Shown here one piece after another: positions 24,527 to 34,427 of a stretch of 64,000 nt of DNA. Source of the DNA: RPRB01 sp035519675 (GTDB taxonomy: Bacteria; Myxococcota; Myxococcia; Myxococcales; Myxococcaceae). A program made the translations under genes and the position numbers. Every line of letters starts with the position of its first letter. The stretch's first letter is position 1. The notes beneath the pieces are model-generated. The model was not told the DNA's origin, did not search any database, and saw only the letters and a program-made list of their open reading frames with translations. The stretch spans positions 44,290 through 108,289 of the forward strand of contig DATIWB010000003.1 of the NCBI GenBank assembly GCA_035519675.1. The letters are read 5' to 3'.

Positions 24527-26322
24527 GCACGGGGCTTCACGTCGATCGGGCCGCCCCCGGGCCGTGGCCACTGGCGTTCGACTGCGGCAGGGGGCGGCTC
24601 GCCGGGTGGTGGCGTGGTGGCTCGGGTTCTCCGGAACGATTGCCCGTCGTGCTCTGCGCTCCCCTGGGCTGGGAGGCGGAGGCCACGGTCCGGACGTTCG
24701 TGTGCTGGGCCGAGCTGCTCTCCACGGCGGGCTTCCCGGTCCTGCGGTTCGACTACGCCGGAGCGGGTGATTCCCCCGGCACCGACGAGGAGCCGGGCCG
24801 CGTGGCGGCGTGGATCGCCTCGGTCCATGCCGCGGTGGATGAGGCGCGGCGGATCTCGGGCAGTGATCGGGTCGCGCTCGCGGGCATCCACCTGGGGGCG
24901 ACGATGGCGGCAGTCGTGGCGTCGGAGCGCCCCGACATCGCGGCGCTGGTGGCCTGGGGCCCGTTCACCACCGGCCGGGCGTACGTGCGGCAGGTGCGCG
25001 CGTACCGGCTGCTCAACGCGCTCCCGGATGATCCGCGTGGCCCGGGCGCGAGCAGGGACGAGGAGGCGGCGGGATACCGGCTCACCCGCGGCACGGTCGA
25101 GGAGCTCGAGCGGCTGGACCTCCGCGCGCTCGCGCGGAGACCGGCACCCCGGGTTCTGCTGCTCTCCCGCGACGCCGAGTCCGACGAGGCGCTCGGCCAG
25201 GCCTGGACCCGGCTCGGCAGCGAGACGACGCTCGGGGTGGGTGCTGGCTGGCCGGAGATGATGCAGCAGCCGCGCAAGTCCGTCGTTCCCGAGGCAGTGC
25301 TCGATGAGAGCTGTCGTTTCCTCATCGAGGCGGCGGGTGAGCGCGCGGTCGCAGAGCGCGCCCCGATCGACCCCTCACGCCTGGAACGATGCTGGAGCGT
25401 GCCGGGCTCGGTGGTCGAGGAGGCGGTGTGCCTCGGCGATGGCGGCACCATGGCCGGTGTTCTCGGCAAACCGGCGCATGGGAGCACCGACGCGCCGCCG
25501 ACGGTGCTGTTCCTCACCACCGCGTCGCACCACCGGATCGGGCCGAACCGGCTCTGGGTCCGGCTGGGGCGGGCGCTGTCGGCGCTCGGACTGCAGACGC
25601 TGCGGTTCGACCTGACCGGCGTGGGGGACAGCCTGCTCCTGCCGGGAGAAAGCCCGACCCACGCCTACAGCCGCGAGTCGGTCTCCGAGGTGCGCGAGGT
25701 GATGGACGCGGTCGAGCGCGCCACCGGTGCGCGCCGCTTCGTGCTGGTGGGCCTCTGCTCGGGAGCCTACCTGACGTACCACACGGCGGTGGACGACCCC
25801 CGGGTGACAGGCATCGTGGCGGTGAATCCCCAGACCTTCCGCTGGAAGGAGGGGGACTCCCTCGACATCCGGCAGCGGCAGACGCTCAAATCGATGCGTT
25901 ACTACCGGAAGGCGCTGCTGCGGGGTGACACCTGGCGGAAGGCGATCAAGGGCGAGCTGCACCTCCGGGAGATCAGCGAGGTGCTGGTGGCCCGCGGCTG
26001 GAGGCGGCTGCGGGAGCGGACGAGCGCCGGGCTCCGCCGCGAGGAGTCCGACGTCGCCCGGAACCTTCGCCTGCTCGTCCAGCGGGGGACGGACGTCTAT
26101 TTCCTCTTCGGGGCCGACGACGAGGGCGTCGACGCGCTCGGACGGGAAGCGGGTCCAGTCCTCCGGGAGCTCTCGCGCTCGCCGTCCTTCCAGGTGGACA
26201 TCGTCGAGGGGCCCTCGCACACGTTCGAGCAGCTCTGGGCGCAGGAGCTGCTCACCGAGCGGGTGGTGGGACGGGTCTCCAGGCAGCTGGGACTGGCGCG
26301 GCAGCGGAGCGCGGCAGGCTGA
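24523..26322 (+). CDS. Tandem alpha/beta-hydrolase with Cys nucleophile
   Basis: A 599-aa protein made of two alpha/beta-hydrolase domains. In domain 1 (about 15-275) the nucleophile elbow reads GIHLG: His123 replaces Ser, and the usual catalytic His is missing near 243 (AGWPEMM). In domain 2 (about 290-590) the elbow reads GLCSG with Cys412 at the nucleophile position, an acid at Asp532/533 (FGADDEG) and the His at 566 (GPSHTFEQ). A Cys nucleophile with Asp and His resembles hydrolases linked to exosortase systems. I infer one inactive regulatory domain and one active thioesterase- or acyltransferase-like domain. GTG start overlaps the GH2 stop (GTGA). It may release the product from the carrier. 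Confidence 0.82.
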   Translation: MSTGLHVDRAAPGPWPLAFDCGRGRLAGWWRGGSGSPERLPVVLCAPLGWEAEATVRTFVCWAELLSTAGFPVLRFDYAGAGDSPGTDEEPGRVAAWIASVHAAVDEARRISGSDRVALAGIHLGATMAAVVASERPDIAALVAWGPFTTGRAYVRQVRAYRLLNALPDDPRGPGASRDEEAAGYRLTRGTVEELERLDLRALARRPAPRVLLLSRDAESDEALGQAWTRLGSETTLGVGAGWPEMMQQPRKSVVPEAVLDESCRFLIEAAGERAVAERAPIDPSRLERCWSVPGSVVEEAVCLGDGGTMAGVLGKPAHGSTDAPPTVLFLTTASHHRIGPNRLWVRLGRALSALGLQTLRFDLTGVGDSLLLPGESPTHAYSRESVSEVREVMDAVERATGARRFVLVGLCSGAYLTYHTAVDDPRVTGIVAVNPQTFRWKEGDSLDIRQRQTLKSMRYYRKALLRGDTWRKAIKGELHLREISEVLVARGWRRLRERTSAGLRREESDVARNLRLLVQRGTDVYFLFGADDEGVDALGREAGPVLRELSRSPSFQVDIVEGPSHTFEQLWAQELLTERVVGRVSRQLGLARQRSAAG

Positions 26323-26326
26323 GCCG

Positions 26327-26345
26327 CCCCGGGGAGGCCCCGGGG
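26327..26345 (+). terminator. GC hairpin after the aa:CP ligase operon
   Basis: Two copies of CCCCGGGG separated by AGG form an 8-bp stem with a 3-nt loop, 4 nt after the last stop of the operon. There is no U-run, so it may be a pausing or RNA-protecting hairpin rather than an intrinsic terminator. Confidence 0.4.
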
Positions 26346-26476
26346 GTGGAGCCACGACGCTCGGCGCCGATGCCGTGCCCCGGGTTTCCGGTTCGCGAGC
26401 GCCGGCCCCCCCCCCGTCCGGTCCGGGCTTCCGTTTCTGCCCATGGAAGGACCCGGTGCCGCCGTGCTCGGAGGGC

Positions 26477-27259
26477 TCACGGCTCGGAGGGTCCGAGCTC
26501 AGGAGCGGCCCGTGTTGCGCCGAGCGGCACCGCCCGGAACGTCCGGAGCGGGAGTGGAGACTCACTCCGGACCGCGACCGCGGCGCGGAGGCCCGGCTCG
26601 GGCGCCCACGCGCGGACAATCCATGGACCCTGGGGGGCCACGACCGAGAGTGGTTGACCCGCCCCCAGCGCGACCTCGACGCTGGCCAGGCCCGACGCGA
26701 GGCCCACGCCGCGGGCCTTCAGCACGGCCTCCTTCACCGTCCAGAGCGTGGCGAAGCGATCGGCGCGTTCCGGCTCCGCGCAAGCTCGAAGCGCCTCGGC
26801 CTCCGCGGTCGTGAAGAAGCGCTCAGCAATCCCCAGAGCGTCTTTCCCCGTGTCGACGTCCTCGAGATCGAGCCCGACCTCCCGCCCCACGATGACCGCC
26901 ACCGCCGCATGCGCTCCGCAGTGGCTGAGACTGAAGCGCAGGTCGAGGGGCGAATCGACGAGTCGCGGCTGCCCGTTCGGTCCGTGCTCGTAGCGCCACT
27001 CCTCGGGACGCAGCGGCGCGTAGGTCGAGAGCACGGTGCGGACGAGGGCGTGCGCGGCCGCGTACCGCGCGCGGAGCTCGGACGTGCGAAACGCGTCTGC
27101 CCGTGCCCGCTCCTCCGGATCGAGCACCTGGAGGCACCTCTTCACGAGGTCCGAGGCCGGCGGGCGATCGAGGAACCACACGTCAATGACCTCAGCCCCG
27201 GGTGACCGCCGACGAGAGATGCTCACGATGCGCGCGGTGCCTCGTGCAGCAGTCTTCAT
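26477..27259 (-). CDS. Sfp-type 4'-phosphopantetheinyl transferase
   Basis: This enzyme moves phosphopantetheine from CoA to the Ser of carrier proteins. Motifs are clear: FSLSHCGAHAAVAV, GLDLEDVD (metal-binding Asp131 and Glu133), RFFTTAEAEAL and WTVKEAVLK (Trp173, Lys176, Glu177, Lys181). At about 260 aa it is in the usual Sfp range. It points towards the operon that begins with the carrier gene at 18657; the two converge with a 154-bp gap. No PKS or NRPS gene is in the window, so the carrier is its likely client. I chose ATG 27259 because GGAGAG lies 3 nt upstream; the alternative at 27289 has none. Confidence 0.9.
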   Translation of the reverse strand: MKTAARGTARIVSISRRRSPGAEVIDVWFLDRPPASDLVKRCLQVLDPEERARADAFRTSELRARYAAAHALVRTVLSTYAPLRPEEWRYEHGPNGQPRLVDSPLDLRFSLSHCGAHAAVAVIVGREVGLDLEDVDTGKDALGIAERFFTTAEAEALRACAEPERADRFATLWTVKEAVLKARGVGLASGLASVEVALGAGQPLSVVAPQGPWIVRAWAPEPGLRAAVAVRSESPLPLRTFRAVPLGATRAAPELGPSEP

Positions 27260-27342
27260 CGACTCTCCGAGTGCGGGCAAACGCGGCACCTTCGATGTCC
27301 GCTGTGCTGCACTTCGTCGTCGGGTGTTGGCAATGGGGCGAG

Positions 27343-27528
27343 CTACGACAGCTCGGTCAGCAGGCGGAGGCCTGCGAGAAGAGCGATCACCGCCGCAAGG
27401 ACCCGCAACAGCTGCGCCTTCCGTGCTTCGTCCGCGAGCTGCTTGGGCCCGCCGAGCGGCCGGTTCACGATCACCAGGAAGCGGACGACCGCCCTCGGAA
27501 AGGCCGCTATGCCCGCCGACGCGGCCAC
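27343..27528 (-). CDS. Small predicted membrane protein
   Basis: I do not recognise it. The 61-aa frame (GTG start) has an N-terminal hydrophobic stretch, a middle charged part (KQLADEARKAQLL) and a C-terminal hydrophobic helix (VLAAVIALLAGLRLL). Third codon positions are mostly G/C as in neighbouring genes. The frame stays open upstream and also reads LDLFTLFVVAASAG, so the true start may be further up at an unusual codon. It lies between the PPTase gene and tRNA-Leu. Confidence 0.4.
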   Translation of the reverse strand: MAASAGIAAFPRAVVRFLVIVNRPLGGPKQLADEARKAQLLRVLAAVIALLAGLRLLTELS

Positions 27529-27680
27529 GACGAACAGGGTGAACAGGTCTAAGGTTCGAGCCGTCCGATCCTCCCGGGCTCTTGTGCCCCGCCGTGTGTA
27601 CCGACCCCCGTTCCGCGTCGTTCCCCGCCGTGTCCCTTCGTTCCGTCTCGTATCTAGGAACCTTCGCCGGTGACGCTAGT

Positions 27681-27762
27681 TGCCCAGGAGAGGACTCGAA
27701 CCTCCATGCCTCGCGGCGCTAGACCCTGAATCTAGTGTGTCTACCAATTCCACCACCTGGGC
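27681..27762 (-). tRNA. tRNA-Leu (anticodon CAG)
   Basis: The minus strand folds as a class II tRNA: acceptor GCCCAGG/CCTGGGC, D-arm region GGTAGACAC, anticodon stem CTAGA-TTCAGGG-TCTAG with anticodon CAG, a long variable arm (CGCCGCGAGGCA) and a TTCGAGT loop. CCA is not encoded. It follows fdx by 33 nt on the same strand, so it may be cotranscribed with the isc operon. Confidence 0.95.
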
Positions 27763-27795
27763 GGTGCGGAGGCGGGCCTTATAGGAGCAGGTGCC

Positions 27796-28173
27796 TCACC
27801 GTTTCAAGGGCCACTTCCCCTCGGACTCGAGCCGGTGCCGCAGCTCCGGGTTCTCGTCGAGGAAGGCCTGGAGCGACTCCTGGGTGATGTCCACGTCCAC
27901 GTCCTCGTTCCCCACCAGGGACTGGCAGGACAGCCGGGAGTAGGAGCGCACGTCGAACGCCTGGTCCAGCCGGTCCGCCTCGGCGTCCTCCTGCTCCGAG
28001 AGCGACTCCAGCCCTCGACGCACCCAGACGTGGCAGGTGGAGCAGGCACAGACCCCGCCGCAGGCGTGACCCACCGTGGCCCCGCACTGCTCGGCCGCCT
28101 CGAGGAGGCTGGTCCCCTCCGGGACCTCGATGACCACCTCGTCGAACGGGCTCCGGAAGCGGACGCGAGGCAT
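27796..28173 (-). CDS. fdx: ISC-type [2Fe-2S] ferredoxin
   Basis: A 125-aa adrenodoxin-like ferredoxin that supplies electrons for Fe-S cluster assembly. The cluster ligands are Cys38, Cys44, Cys47 (CGGVCACSTC; Cys42 is extra) and Cys83 (RLSCQS). It is the last gene of iscS-iscU-iscA-hscB-hscA-fdx and directly abuts hscA. The C-terminus (LESEGKWPLKR) is about ten residues longer than in E. coli Fdx. Confidence 0.93.
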   Translation of the reverse strand: MPRVRFRSPFDEVVIEVPEGTSLLEAAEQCGATVGHACGGVCACSTCHVWVRRGLESLSEQEDAEADRLDQAFDVRSYSRLSCQSLVGNEDVDVDITQESLQAFLDENPELRHRLESEGKWPLKR

Positions 28174-30017
<1,844 letters not shown>

Positions 30018-30018
<1 letters not shown>

Positions 30019-30647
30019 CAGCCCTCCTCCTCGTCGGAGCCCTCGGCGGCCTCCAGGAACCGGTGGTGGTACCGGAGCCGGGCGAGCGCCTGGGCCGCCT
30101 CGTCCCGGGCCGCGGTGTCGGCCGGGTCGCGCTCGAGCCGGCGGAGCGCGGACTGGGCCGCCGAGAGCGTCGTCGCCGACTGGACTCGCACCCGGTCGGA
30201 GAGCGCGGACACCTCCTCGTCGTCACCGGCCGTCCGTGCCGAGTCGAGCTGCTCGCGCAGCTCCAGCACCCCCTCGAGGACGTCGGGAGGCACGGCGATG
30301 GCCCGCGCCTCATCCCGCAGCAGATCGAGTCCGTGGAGCTTGAGGAGATAGAAGGCCCGGGGCTCGGGAGCGCGCAAGGTCCGGTAGGCCTCGTTCAGCA
30401 GCGCGGTGCGCTCCAGCGACAGCCGCCGCTCGCGCGGGTCGTCCTTCCCTGCGCGGTCCGGGTGGAGTCGCAGCGAGCGCTCCCGGTAGGCGCGCTCCAG
30501 CTCCGAGCGGTCCACGTCCACCCCCCGGGGGAGCCCCAGCACGTCGAACAGCGTCGTTCCGGCGGCGACCGGCTGGACCTTCCCGCAGCTCGGGCAGACG
30601 TCGGTGCCGGCCACCTCCGACTGGCAATTCCAGCAGCGCACGGCCAC
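30018..30647 (-). CDS. hscB: Co-chaperone HscB with N-terminal zinc ribbon
   Basis: A 209-aa J-protein that recruits IscU to HscA. The J-domain (about 28-100) contains LHPDRAGKDD with the HPD motif, and the C-terminal three-helix IscU-binding part follows. Before the J-domain there is a four-Cys element, CWNC...CPSC, as in human HSCB but absent from E. coli HscB (171 aa), probably binding zinc. The GTG at 30647 is followed by another GTG two codons later; AGGGG upstream suits either. It lies 5 nt after iscA. Confidence 0.9.
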
Positions 30648-30652
30648 CGCCC

Positions 30653-31033
30653 CTAGACCGTGAAGCTCTCGCCGCACCCGCAGGCGGTCTTCACGTTGGG
30701 ATTCTCCAGCTTGAAGCCGGAGGCCATCAGCGTCTCCTCGTACCGGAGCTCGGAGCCCATCAGGTAGAGGTAGCTCTTGGGGTCCACGAAGACGCGGATC
30801 CCGTCCTTCTCGAAGATCTTGTCCCGCTCGCGGGGGGCCTCGGCCCACTCGATGGCGTAGGACAGGCCGGAGCAACCCCCGCCGCGCACCGCCACCCGCA
30901 GCCCCGCCTCCGGCGTGTTCCGCTGGGCGAGCAACACCTTGATCCGCGCCGCCGCGCCGGCGGAGATGCCGAACGTCTTCAGGGCGGGACGGGGTGGAGC
31001 GGCCGGAGCCGGGTTCTGGGCGGGAGCGGTCAT
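30653..31033 (-). CDS. iscA: A-type Fe-S carrier IscA
   Basis: A 126-aa A-type carrier with the three conserved cysteines Cys54 (GGGCSGLSY), Cys118 and Cys120 (TACGCGESF). The first 18 residues are a Pro/Ala-rich extension (APAQNPAPAAPPRPA) not found in E. coli IscA (107 aa). It accepts clusters from IscU and passes them on. ATG overlaps the iscU stop (TGATG), so translation is coupled. Confidence 0.93.
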   Translation of the reverse strand: MTAPAQNPAPAAPPRPALKTFGISAGAAARIKVLLAQRNTPEAGLRVAVRGGGCSGLSYAIEWAEAPRERDKIFEKDGIRVFVDPKSYLYLMGSELRYEETLMASGFKLENPNVKTACGCGESFTV

Positions 31034-31446
31034 CAACTCGCGGAGGCCGTCGCCGCGGCCTGACGCTCGGCCCGCTTTCTCTTGAAGTCCTCGATGGCGG
31101 CCTTGATCGCGTCCTCGGCCAGCACCGAGCAGTGGATCTTCACCGGCGGGAGCGACAGCTCCTTGGCGATCTCCCTGTTGGTGATCAGCGTCGCCTGGTC
31201 CACCGTCTTGCCCTTCACCCACTCGGTCACCAGCGAGCTGCTGGCAATCGCCGAGCCACAGCCGAAGGTCTTGAACTTGGCGTCCTGGATGACGCCCTCG
31301 TCGGAGATGCGCAGCTGCAGCCGCATCACGTCGCCGCAGGCCGGCGCGCCGACCAGACCGGTACCCACGTTGGGATCGCTCTTGTCCAGCGTGCCCACGT
31401 TCCGGGGGTTCTCGTAGTGGTCGACGACCTTGTCGCTGTAAGCCAT
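31033..31446 (-). CDS. iscU: Fe-S scaffold IscU
   Basis: A 137-aa scaffold on which the [2Fe-2S] cluster is built with sulfur from IscS. Cluster ligands are Cys37 (APACGDVM), Cys63 (TFGCGSAIAS) and Cys106 (KIHCSVLAEDAI), with His105. The HscA recognition sequence LPPVK is at 99-103, which ties it to the hscBA genes downstream. ATG lies 11 nt after the iscS stop. Confidence 0.95.
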   Translation of the reverse strand: MAYSDKVVDHYENPRNVGTLDKSDPNVGTGLVGAPACGDVMRLQLRISDEGVIQDAKFKTFGCGSAIASSSLVTEWVKGKTVDQATLITNREIAKELSLPPVKIHCSVLAEDAIKAAIEDFKRKRAERQAAATASAS

Positions 31447-31457
31447 GGCAGTTCTTC

Positions 31458-32819
31458 CTAGTGGGCCGACCAGGCGATGGACTTGAGGTCCACGCCCTCG
31501 CGGGCCATCTCGTACAACGGGCTCATCTCGCGCAGCTTCTTCACCTTGTCCACCACCAACCGCGCCACCGCGTCCACCTGGGCCTCGGTGTTGAACCGCC
31601 CGAGCCCGAAGCGGATGGAGGAGTGCGCCATGTCCTCCTCGACGCCCAGGGCCCGGAGCACGTAGGACGGCTCGAGCGAGGCCGAGGTGCAGGCTGACCC
31701 GGAGCTCACCGCCACGTCCTTGATCGCCATCATCAGTGCCTCGCCCTCGACGTAGGCGAAGGAGACGTTGAGGTTGCCCGGGAGCCGGTGCTCGAGCGAG
31801 CCGTTCAGGATCACCATGTCCAGCTCGGACAGGAGCTTGCTCCGCAGCCGCTCGCGCAGGGCGAGGATGCGCGCCGACTCGGCCGCCACCTCCGCCCGGG
31901 CGATCTCTGCCGCCTTGCCGAACCCGACGATGCCCGCCACGTTCAAGGTCCCCGAGCGCATCCCGCGCTCGTGGCCGCCGCCGTCGATGATCGGCGCGAT
32001 GCGCACCCGGGGCTTGCGGCGCACGTAGAGCGCGCCGATCCCCTTGGGGCCGTAGATCTTGTGCGCGGTCACCGAGGCCAGGTCGATCTTCATCGACTCG
32101 ACGTCGAACGGGACCTTGCCCACCCCCTGCACCGCGTCGGAGTGGAAGAGCACGCCCCGGGAGCGGCAGAGCTTGCCGATCTCCGCCAGCGGCTGGACGG
32201 TGCCGATCTCGTTGTTGGCCAGCATCACCGAGACCAGGATGGTCCGGTCGGTGATGGCGGCGGCGAGCCTGTCCAGGCTGACTCGCCCGTCCTTCTCCAC
32301 GTCCAGGTAGGTGACCCGGGCGCCGGTCTGGACCACGGAGGCCCACCGCTGGAGCACCGGGTCCTGCTCCAGCTTGTACTGGGCCGCGAGGGCGTCCACC
32401 TCCTCCGGCTTCACCTCGCCACCGGTCAGCTCCATCAGCCGGAGCAGCTTCATCTCCTCCAGCCGCTCCTGCCGCATCCGCTCCAGCCGCTTGCCGGAAT
32501 CGAGGATGGCCTTGTGCTCGGTCTTCAGGGTGACGATGTGGTCGCCCTTGGACCGGTAGAACTCAGCCGCCCCTTTCAGCGCCAGGTTGTCCGACTCGGT
32601 GGCACCGCTGGTGAAGACGATCTCGTTGGGCTGGGCGCCGATGAGCGCCGCCACCTGGGCCCGCGCCTGCTCGACTGCCGCCTCGGCCCGCCAGCCGAAG
32701 GCATGGTTTCGAGAAGCCGCGTTCCCGAAGTCCTCGCGCAGATAAGGAAGCATGGCCTCGAGCACGCGCGGGTCGAGCGCGGTCGTGGCATGGTTGTCCA
32801 TGTAGATCGGGAGGTTCAT
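31458..32819 (-). CDS. iscS: Cysteine desulfurase IscS with ~50-residue insertion
   Basis: A PLP enzyme that takes sulfur from cysteine for Fe-S clusters. The PLP lysine is Lys254 (TAHKIYGPKG) and the persulfide Cys is Cys377 (SSGSACTSASLEPS, group I loop). It has 453 aa against 404 in E. coli. The excess comes from an insertion at about 114-167, between KTEHKAILDSGKRLER and VTYLDVEKDG, a charged helical stretch (MRQERLEEMKLLRLMEL and on). The C-terminal part (LRLMSPLYEM-type end, here LREMSPLYEMAREGVDLKSI) is normal for binding IscU. First gene of the operon. Confidence 0.95.
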   Translation of the reverse strand: MNLPIYMDNHATTALDPRVLEAMLPYLREDFGNAASRNHAFGWRAEAAVEQARAQVAALIGAQPNEIVFTSGATESDNLALKGAAEFYRSKGDHIVTLKTEHKAILDSGKRLERMRQERLEEMKLLRLMELTGGEVKPEEVDALAAQYKLEQDPVLQRWASVVQTGARVTYLDVEKDGRVSLDRLAAAITDRTILVSVMLANNEIGTVQPLAEIGKLCRSRGVLFHSDAVQGVGKVPFDVESMKIDLASVTAHKIYGPKGIGALYVRRKPRVRIAPIIDGGGHERGMRSGTLNVAGIVGFGKAAEIARAEVAAESARILALRERLRSKLLSELDMVILNGSLEHRLPGNLNVSFAYVEGEALMMAIKDVAVSSGSACTSASLEPSYVLRALGVEEDMAHSSIRFGLGRFNTEAQVDAVARLVVDKVKKLREMSPLYEMAREGVDLKSIAWSAH

Positions 32820-32841
32820 CGGCTCGTTCGGGCCGGTGCCT

Positions 32842-32902
32842 ACATTGGCCTACCAATGTGGACCGGGTAGGTCGATTATAACGACAGGGGTCCTGACATC
32901 AA
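32842..32902 (-). promoter_or_regulatory. isc operon promoter with palindromic operator
   Basis: On the minus strand a -35 element TTGATG (32897-32902) and a perfect -10 TATAAT (32875-32880) are 16 bp apart. This predicts transcription starting near 32868 and running into iscS (start 32819). Downstream of the -10, ACATTGG-CCTA-CCAATGT (32842-32859) is a perfect 7-bp inverted repeat, placed where a bound repressor would block transcription. IscR is the usual regulator of isc operons, but no iscR gene is in the window and the palindrome does not look like a known IscR box. Confidence 0.7.
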
Positions 32903-32978
32903 GGTGGAAGCCCGCGGCGTCCGTGGGCGTTTCCTGCTTGGACTCCGGAGCGAATTCCTTGTGACGACGACAGGACCG

Positions 32979-34346
32979 ATGCGGGTGTTCCGGGTGGCTG
33001 GCCTGGCAGTCGTGGCCGCTCTCGGCCTCGCGCTCATCCCTGCTGCCCTGCCTACCGGGCCCTCGGCCAACCTCGACGCCGCTGGAGCGCTCGGCGCTGG
33101 CCGTCTCGGCGCCGGGGCGCTGCTGGTCTTCCTCGGCGGCCTGCTCACCGCGCTCACCCCGTGCGTGTACCCGCTCATCCCCATCACCGTCGGCGTGTTC
33201 GGCGCGCGGCCCGGGGTGGGGCGGGGCAAGGCGGTCCTCCTCACCTCCAGCTACGTCGTGGGCATGGGCGTGGTGTTCGCCACGCTCGGGGTCATCGCCG
33301 CCCGCACCGGCGCGGCGTTCGGACAGCTCCTCGGGCATCCGGCGGTGGCCATCGGCCTGGCGGTGTTCCTCCTCGTCCTGGCGGCCAGCATGTTCGGGGC
33401 CTTCGAGCTCACCTTGCCGCAGGGGCTCGCCCTGCGTCTCAACTCGGTGGGCGGATCCGGGATGGCGGGCGCCTTCCTGATGGGCAGCGTGGCCGGGTTC
33501 CTCGCCGCGCCCTGCACCGGCCCGGTGCTCACCGGTCTGCTCACCTACGTGGCCACCACCCGGAGCACCGTGGTCGGGGCGGGGCTCCTCTTCGTCTACG
33601 CGCTCGGCATCGGCGTCCCGTTCTTCCTCATCGGCGTCTTCGCCGTCCGGCTGCCGAAGAGCGGCGCGTGGATGGACTGGGTGAAGAGCGCGCTGGGCAT
33701 CCTCCTGGTCGCGCTCGCCGCCACGTATGTCCGAGACGCCTTCCCCGCGCTCCGCTCGGCCGCCGCCTCCGCGGCCCGGGCCTGGGGAACGAGCGGCGGG
33801 GTGTGGCTCGCGGCCCTCCTCGCCGCGGCCGGCATCCTCCTCGGAGCCATCCACCGGCAGTTCGGCACCAGCCCCCGAGACGCGCTGCTCAAGGGCGCCG
33901 GGGTCGTGCTGGTGACCGGGGCGGTGCTGCTCCGCCTGTCCGCCCTGAACGTGGGCGTGGAGAGCACGGGCCTGGTCTGGAACCTCCGCTATGCCGGCGA
34001 GGGGACGCAGCCCGAGCCGGTGGACGCCGCCCTGGCCCGAGCGCGGGCCGAGCACAAGCCGGTGATGATCGACTTCTTCGCCGAGTGGTGCGCGGCCTGC
34101 AAGGAGCTGGACCGCGAGACCTACGTCGCCCCGGCAGTCGTCGAGGAGGCGGAGCGCTTCATCCGCATCAAGGTGGACGGCACCAACGCCCAGGATCCGG
34201 TCGACGCGCTGTACCAGCGGTTCGGGGTGAACGGGCTTCCCACCGTGGCCTTCGTCTCGTCCGACGGAAAGGTCCTGGATGACCCGCGGGTGACCGGCTT
34301 CCTCGGGCCGGAGAAGTTCACCGAGACGCTCCGGCAGGTTCGGTAG
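32979..34346 (+). CDS. dsbD: DsbD-like thiol:disulfide reductase (CcdA-like membrane domain plus thioredoxin domain)
   Basis: An inner-membrane electron relay that keeps periplasmic thiols reduced. After a signal/anchor helix come about eight helices of the CcdA/DsbD-beta type with the two redox cysteines in LTPCVYPLIPITVG and LAAPCTGPVLTG. A periplasmic thioredoxin domain with EWCAACKEL is at the C-terminus. The N-terminal immunoglobulin-like alpha domain of E. coli DsbD is absent, so this is a shorter form (about 455 aa). ATG at 32979 is preferred with AGGA just upstream; a GTG at 32961 is possible. It is divergent from iscS and shares that 159-bp region. Confidence 0.88.
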   Translation: MRVFRVAGLAVVAALGLALIPAALPTGPSANLDAAGALGAGRLGAGALLVFLGGLLTALTPCVYPLIPITVGVFGARPGVGRGKAVLLTSSYVVGMGVVFATLGVIAARTGAAFGQLLGHPAVAIGLAVFLLVLAASMFGAFELTLPQGLALRLNSVGGSGMAGAFLMGSVAGFLAAPCTGPVLTGLLTYVATTRSTVVGAGLLFVYALGIGVPFFLIGVFAVRLPKSGAWMDWVKSALGILLVALAATYVRDAFPALRSAAASAARAWGTSGGVWLAALLAAAGILLGAIHRQFGTSPRDALLKGAGVVLVTGAVLLRLSALNVGVESTGLVWNLRYAGEGTQPEPVDAALARARAEHKPVMIDFFAEWCAACKELDRETYVAPAVVEEAERFIRIKVDGTNAQDPVDALYQRFGVNGLPTVAFVSSDGKVLDDPRVTGFLGPEKFTETLRQVR

Positions 34347-34427
34347 TCCCTCCAACAGCCCTGTCGCTCGCTTCCCGGGGGAGGAGGCGGGCGCATAGAC
34401 TCCCACCGAGGGGGACACGCGGCGCGC

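Noticed and set aside
27681..27762. tRNA-Leu as another integration site
   Set aside because: No integrase, repeat of the tRNA 3' end or change in gene character is seen beside it.
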